Positions 60,373 to 64,000 of a stretch of 64,000 nt of DNA are shown one piece after another (position 1 is the stretch's first letter; each line of letters starts with the position of its first letter). This DNA comes from Luminiphilus sp. Its GTDB lineage: Bacteria > Pseudomonadota > Gammaproteobacteria > Pseudomonadales > Halieaceae. The notes under the pieces are model-generated. The model worked only from the letters and a program-made list of their open reading frames with translations. It was not told where the DNA came from and did no database searches. The DNA lies in NCBI GenBank assembly GCA_028117185.1, contig JAOHHD010000004.1, positions 8,415-72,414 on the forward strand, given 5' to 3'. Position numbers and translations under genes: made by a program.

Positions 60373-60447
60373 CTAGGTGGCCATGGTCACGATCATGATC
60401 AGCACGGTTGCCGCAGTCACGATCGAGTAAGTATCTGTTGTTGTCAT
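60373..60447 (-). CDS. Candidate 24-residue single-span membrane peptide
   Basis: An ATG at 60447 is preceded by AAGGAG at six bases and opens a 24-codon frame ending in TAG. The peptide starts MTTTDTYS and continues as a hydrophobic run (IVTAATVLIMIVTMAT), long enough for one membrane helix. A perfect TTGACA lies at 60517-60512 upstream on the minus strand, although I see no -10 at normal spacing. Short membrane peptides of this kind often bind larger membrane proteins. There is no similarity I can name. Confidence 0.5.
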   Translation of the reverse strand: MTTTDTYSIVTAATVLIMIVTMAT

Positions 60448-60701
60448 AATATGCTCCTTCATAGTGATGACGTTTAGTTCAGTGAATTTACTCCCTGTTG
60501 CGCCGCATTTTTGTCAAAAGCGTTTTCGACCAAAATAAGCACTGTGCAAGGATGCTGTGAGGCTGATGCGCTTCAGCGAGAGTCGTCACAGTGAGATGAC
60601 TGATGTGGGGTTAGCTGCCTGCGTCGCTATGCTCCGATTTGCCGGCGCCTGTGCTTTGGTGTTTGATGACACGACTAAACGATTTGTCATGAGAGGCTTT
60701 A

Positions 60702-61454
60702 ATGCGCTTAAGTAATGTGAAGTGCGTGGTGACTGGAGGAGCGAGTGGTATCGGCGCCGCCACGGTGCGCCGTTTTGTCCAAGAGGGTGCCGAGGTGTGT
60801 ATTCTCGATTACGACCTGTCGGCTGCTGAGGCGTTAGCACAGGAGCTGGGGGAGTCGGTCTTTGCGCTAGAGCTCGATGTGCGCCTTGAGCCTGCAGTGC
60901 AGGCGGCCGCCGAGGCAGTTTATGCGCGATGGGAGCACGTGGATGTGTTGGTGAACAACGCGGGTTCCGAACTCAACAAAACCTATAACGAGACCACCCT
61001 GGATGAATGGGAGAGGGTGATTGACACCGATCTCAAAGGCCCCTGGTTATTGTGTAAGTATTTTGTCCCGCCAATGGTAGAACGCGGACAGGGTAGCGTG
61101 ATCAATATTGCTTCTCTCAATGGACTGGTCGGTTTTCCGCTATCAACGGCCTATGGCAGCGCAAAAGGGGGATTAGTGGTCTTTACCCGGGATATGGCCA
61201 TTGAGCTGGCGACCACGGGTGTTCGCATTAACTGTGTCTGCCCGGGCGTCATAGAAACGCCGATGATGGAGCGCTGGACCGATCTGATGCCCGATAAACA
61301 AGAGGCCCAGTCGATGCTGCGCGGCGTGATGCCGATTGGTCGTATGGGTACGGCGGAGGAAGTGGCGGGCGCCATATTATTCTTTGCTTCTCCCGATTCG
61401 AGTCTATGCCAAGGTGCAGTACTCAGCGTCGATGGCGGCTTCACTGCGCAGTAG
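60702..61454 (+). CDS. SDR family oxidoreductase
   Basis: This 250-residue protein is a classical short-chain dehydrogenase. It has VTGGASGIGAATV (NAD(P) motif TGxxxGIG), NNAGSE and the catalytic serine and YGSAK tyrosine-lysine pair. A D in the ILDYDLS stretch suggests NAD preference. The substrate is unknown; the setting next to CYP153, a CoA-transferase and an LLM enzyme suggests lipid or terpenoid catabolism. Confidence 0.9.
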   Translation: MRLSNVKCVVTGGASGIGAATVRRFVQEGAEVCILDYDLSAAEALAQELGESVFALELDVRLEPAVQAAAEAVYARWEHVDVLVNNAGSELNKTYNETTLDEWERVIDTDLKGPWLLCKYFVPPMVERGQGSVINIASLNGLVGFPLSTAYGSAKGGLVVFTRDMAIELATTGVRINCVCPGVIETPMMERWTDLMPDKQEAQSMLRGVMPIGRMGTAEEVAGAILFFASPDSSLCQGAVLSVDGGFTAQ

Positions 61455-61605
61455 TTGTCACCTTGCCAAGTAATAGTCTTCACTGCGATTCGCGTTGACG
61501 TGGATTAGGCTCTTGGTTGGTGTGCTGATTGACGCTTGCCGCACAGTGAGCAGGCCTCACTGCGAGTAAACTGACGATTATCTTAAGAACATGTTGGAGT
61601 AAGTG

Positions 61606-62445
61606 ATGACTGCGCGGTCCGTAAAAGCTCTTTTTCGTTACCCGATTAAATCAATGATTGGCGAGCAGGTCGATCAAACAGAGATCACTGAGTCGGGCAT
61701 TCCGGGTGATCGAGCTTGGGCCGTGCGCGACGAGAAGCGAGGCGGCATTCGCGGCGGAAAAAAGATTCCACAACTCATGACCTTAGCGGCGACTAGCACT
61801 GAAGCAGGCGCCATGATTGCAGCGCCAGACGGCGAGACGATGCCTGCCAATGCACTGGAGATTCACGAGTGGTTATCCGTCAAGCTGGATCATCCGGTGT
61901 CACTATGGCCACTTTTGCCGGCAGATCAACTTGATCACTATCGGCGGGGTGCGCCCGACACTGAGGATTTTGAAGAAGAGTTGCGAACGGTGTTTGGTCG
62001 ACTACCCGGTGAGCCGATTCCGGATCTGACGGCCTTTGCCGAGCTACTCGAATTTGAGTCACCGCCGGGCACCTACTTTGACGCCTTCCCGCTGATGCTA
62101 TTGACCCAGCAATCACTCGATACGATGAATCAGTTGGCCCCGGAGTCTCAGTTCGATGTGCGTCGCTTTCGACCTAATGTATTGATCGATTGCCAAGACA
62201 GCGCTGATGCTTTTCCCGAGCAAGCATGGATTGGCAAAACCCTGACGATTGGCGGCGTGACGTTAAACATTGAATCTACCTGTCCGCGATGCGCGATGAC
62301 GACCCATGGCTTTTCAGATCTCCCGCGTGACACACAAATCATGCGTCAAATGGTGGCACATAGTGACGGTAACCTAGGTGTCTATGCGACGATTGTGCAA
62401 TCTGGAATCGTCGCGGCGGGAGACGGGGTCCACGTTCAACGCTAA
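61606..62445 (+). CDS. MOSC-domain protein (YcbX/mARC-like)
   Basis: This 279-residue protein has the MOSC N-terminal beta-barrel domain (VKALFRYPIKSMIGE) followed by the MOSC domain with TCPRCAMTTHGF, whose first cysteine would bind molybdenum cofactor. YcbX and mARC reduce N-hydroxylated substrates. The ATG at 61606 has GGAG six bases upstream; a GTG lies directly before. The gene stands alone between the SDR and CoA-transferase genes. Confidence 0.85.
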   Translation: MTARSVKALFRYPIKSMIGEQVDQTEITESGIPGDRAWAVRDEKRGGIRGGKKIPQLMTLAATSTEAGAMIAAPDGETMPANALEIHEWLSVKLDHPVSLWPLLPADQLDHYRRGAPDTEDFEEELRTVFGRLPGEPIPDLTAFAELLEFESPPGTYFDAFPLMLLTQQSLDTMNQLAPESQFDVRRFRPNVLIDCQDSADAFPEQAWIGKTLTIGGVTLNIESTCPRCAMTTHGFSDLPRDTQIMRQMVAHSDGNLGVYATIVQSGIVAAGDGVHVQR

Positions 62446-62498
62446 GCGCACGGCACGGGGTTATGTCTGTCAGCAATGAATCGGCTACGCAGCGCTGG

Positions 62499-63677
62499 TT
62501 AGCGAATGACCCCATCAGCGCGCAGTTGCGTGAGGTGATCTTGGCTGCCGGTCATTTCCGCGAGCACGTCGTCGGTATGCTCGCCATGCCCTGGAGTGGG
62601 TCGAGAGGGCGTCAGGCGTTCGCCACCAAACTTCGGTGGTGATTTAACAATGCGGAGTTTGCCGAGCAGCGGGTGATCGATGACCTCGATGCTATCGTTA
62701 GCAGACAGCTGTGCCTGTGCCAGCACTTCCTTCCGGGTCAGGCACTTAGCACACGGTACCTCTGCCTCACGGAGCAATGCGATTAATTCATCACTGGTAT
62801 AGCCAACACATTTTTGTGCCACAAGATCACGAAATGCCGCCAAATTTTCAACTAACGCCTTCATGGTGCTAAAGCGCTCATCTTCCAACAGCGACAGCAA
62901 GCCAATGGCTTTGAGCATTCTCCCCTGCATATCTTGATTCGCTGCCGCCACGGTAATTCCGCCATCCTTGGTCAAAGTAAGGTCGTAGAGCATGTCGATG
63001 AGCAGGCCACCGGCAACCTGATCTTCGTCAAGCAGTGCATCGTTTTGGAAGCCATCGGGAAACATAAAAAATAAGCTCGCATCGAGCATTGATAGATCTA
63101 TCAACTGGCCCTCGCCGGAGCGTTCACGGGAAAATAAGGCGCTGGTCACAGCCTGACAAGCGGTATAGGCGGTGATCTTGTCGCACAGCAGTGAGCGCAT
63201 AAAAGAAGGGGCTTCATCACTGCCTTGGCTAGCCGTCATACCGCAATGCGCTTGAATGATGGGGTCATAGGCGGGCGCCCGTCGTAAGGGCCCCTCAGTG
63301 CCAAAGCCTGAAATCGCCACATAAATGAGTCGCGGGTTGAGTGCGCGAAGGGCATCGCTTCCTAAATTCAAGGTCTCCATCGTGCCCGGTCGAAAATTGT
63401 GAATGACCACATCCACCTGCGGGATCATTTCCTGAATCAAGGCCTGTCCGGCCTCGCTTTTAAGGTCGATCGCAATGGATTCCTTACCGCGATTGCAGCC
63501 CGCAAAAAGTGACGAGATATCACCTTTTCGAGCGCCAATGAATCGCATGGGATCGCCCGTATTGTGGGGTTCTACTTTGATGACGCGAGCGCCTTGCTCT
63601 GCGAGCATCATGCTCGACAGAGCGGCCGTGATCATGGTCGAAAACTCTAGGATCGTGATGCCTTCTAGCGGTTTCAT
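62499..63677 (-). CDS. CaiB/BaiF family CoA-transferase
   Basis: This 392-residue protein is a family III CoA-transferase. It begins MKPLEGITILEF, has VIKVEPHNTGDPMR and RGKESIAIDLKS, and keeps the catalytic aspartate in SLLCDKITAYTA. These enzymes move CoA between carboxylic acids or steroid and carnitine acids. The ATG at 63677 has AAGGA eight bases upstream and starts at the family N terminus; the frame is open to 63734. Confidence 0.92.
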   Translation of the reverse strand: MKPLEGITILEFSTMITAALSSMMLAEQGARVIKVEPHNTGDPMRFIGARKGDISSLFAGCNRGKESIAIDLKSEAGQALIQEMIPQVDVVIHNFRPGTMETLNLGSDALRALNPRLIYVAISGFGTEGPLRRAPAYDPIIQAHCGMTASQGSDEAPSFMRSLLCDKITAYTACQAVTSALFSRERSGEGQLIDLSMLDASLFFMFPDGFQNDALLDEDQVAGGLLIDMLYDLTLTKDGGITVAAANQDMQGRMLKAIGLLSLLEDERFSTMKALVENLAAFRDLVAQKCVGYTSDELIALLREAEVPCAKCLTRKEVLAQAQLSANDSIEVIDHPLLGKLRIVKSPPKFGGERLTPSRPTPGHGEHTDDVLAEMTGSQDHLTQLRADGVIR

Positions 63678-63910
63678 CAATGGTTTCCTTTTTATTTTTT
63701 TGGGGGGGTGCAGGATATCGACGCCGTGCCACACCTTGGATTAAGGGGTCGATAATCTATCTTCGTTGCGATAGATTCAATCCTCTATTGAGAAAACGTG
63801 CGCAGGCTATCAGTAGGCGAACTGCCTTTAAACTGATGGCGCTGATTGCGGGTCGGAGAACTGATCAAGCCGAATCACCATCCCACCCGGCAGCAGAGGT
63901 CGAATACGCA

Positions 63911-64000
63911 ATGACTGGACGTTCACTGATTGTCTTAACTGCCCTGATGGTCTTTGACGCGATGGCTGATGCCTCGGCGATCTTAGACAAAGATTTTGCA
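63911..64000 (+). CDS. Possible exported protein (partial, cut by window edge)
   Basis: The frame from ATG 63911 to the edge encodes MTGRSLIVLTALMVFDAMAD and more, which has a signal-peptide-like hydrophobic core. No ribosome binding site is evident, and an ATG at 63836 lies in the same frame. The gene cannot be identified from 30 residues. Confidence 0.3.
   Translation, partial: MTGRSLIVLTALMVFDAMADASAILDKDFA

Larger units (their letters stand above)
59742..60701. other. Long sparse region with two very small candidate genes
   Basis: Apart from the two small minus-strand genes listed separately, I see no supported gene in this stretch. Two plus-strand frames (59932-60144 and 60176-60376) lack ribosome binding sites and similarity. 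An inverted repeat lies at 60311-60354. Confidence 0.4.

Noticed and set aside
59932..60376. Two plus-strand frames of 70 and 66 codons in the sparse region.
   Set aside because: No ribosome binding site, and the second overlaps the better supported 24-residue gene.

Overview
This window looks like the chromosome of a gammaproteobacterium. The order parC / serB / efp, ubiE-ubiJ-ubiB-hisI-hisE-tatABC, priA-argS, rpmE, mrcA / pilMNOPQ-aroK-aroB-gltBD-hemE matches the Pseudomonas-like and Cellvibrionales backbone. A BLUF blue-light sensor, an ECF sigma/ChrR photooxidative stress system and a CYP153 alkane hydroxylase suggest a sunlit marine heterotroph, perhaps of the Halieaceae (OM60/NOR5) type. 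The lineage is an inference from gene content only.

Left part (1-16.3 kb): the edge cuts a GNAT acetyltransferase of the ElaA type. parC, an AhpA/Smp-like membrane protein, serB, efp and epmA follow. Next is a five-gene leftward operon (FAD amine oxidase-like protein, DUF1365 protein, Cfa-like methyltransferase, NhaC antiporter, thioesterase). It diverges from an ECF sigma factor and its ChrR-type anti-sigma factor. A site reading TGATCC-N18-TAATTA precedes the operon and resembles promoters of RpoE/ChrR systems. pntAA-pntAB-pntB closes this part with a strong terminator.

Middle (16.6-51.9 kb): an ABC exporter, an MscS-like channel and one long leftward run of housekeeping genes (ubiquinone, histidine and Tat genes, argS, priA). 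rpmE, mrcA and the type IV pilus assembly operon pilMNOPQ follow, joined to aroK-aroB, gltBD and hemE. pilM is interrupted by four copies of an 8-bp tandem repeat (34763-34794). Two copies would give an intact 361-residue PilM, and so would five with a short insertion. The gene is therefore either phase variable or mutated or misassembled. cysE, a TrmB-like methyltransferase, a hexapeptide acyltransferase, srkA, a ComF-family gene and a DUF3094 gene end the backbone.

Right part (52.3-64 kb): after a tRNA-Pro(CGG) gene the content becomes accessory. It holds a degenerate cupredoxin-like secreted protein, a BLUF photoreceptor, an LLM flavin oxidoreductase, an MFS transporter, an unknown protein, CYP153, a Coq4-like protein, an SDR, a MOSC protein and a CaiB-type CoA-transferase. 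A gap of nearly 1 kb holds two very small candidate genes (24 and 43 residues). The most interesting leads are the pilM repeat switch, the ECF/ChrR lipid-modification operon whose Cfa homologue has changed active-site residues, the Coq4-like protein, and the 24-residue membrane peptide with a consensus ribosome binding site.
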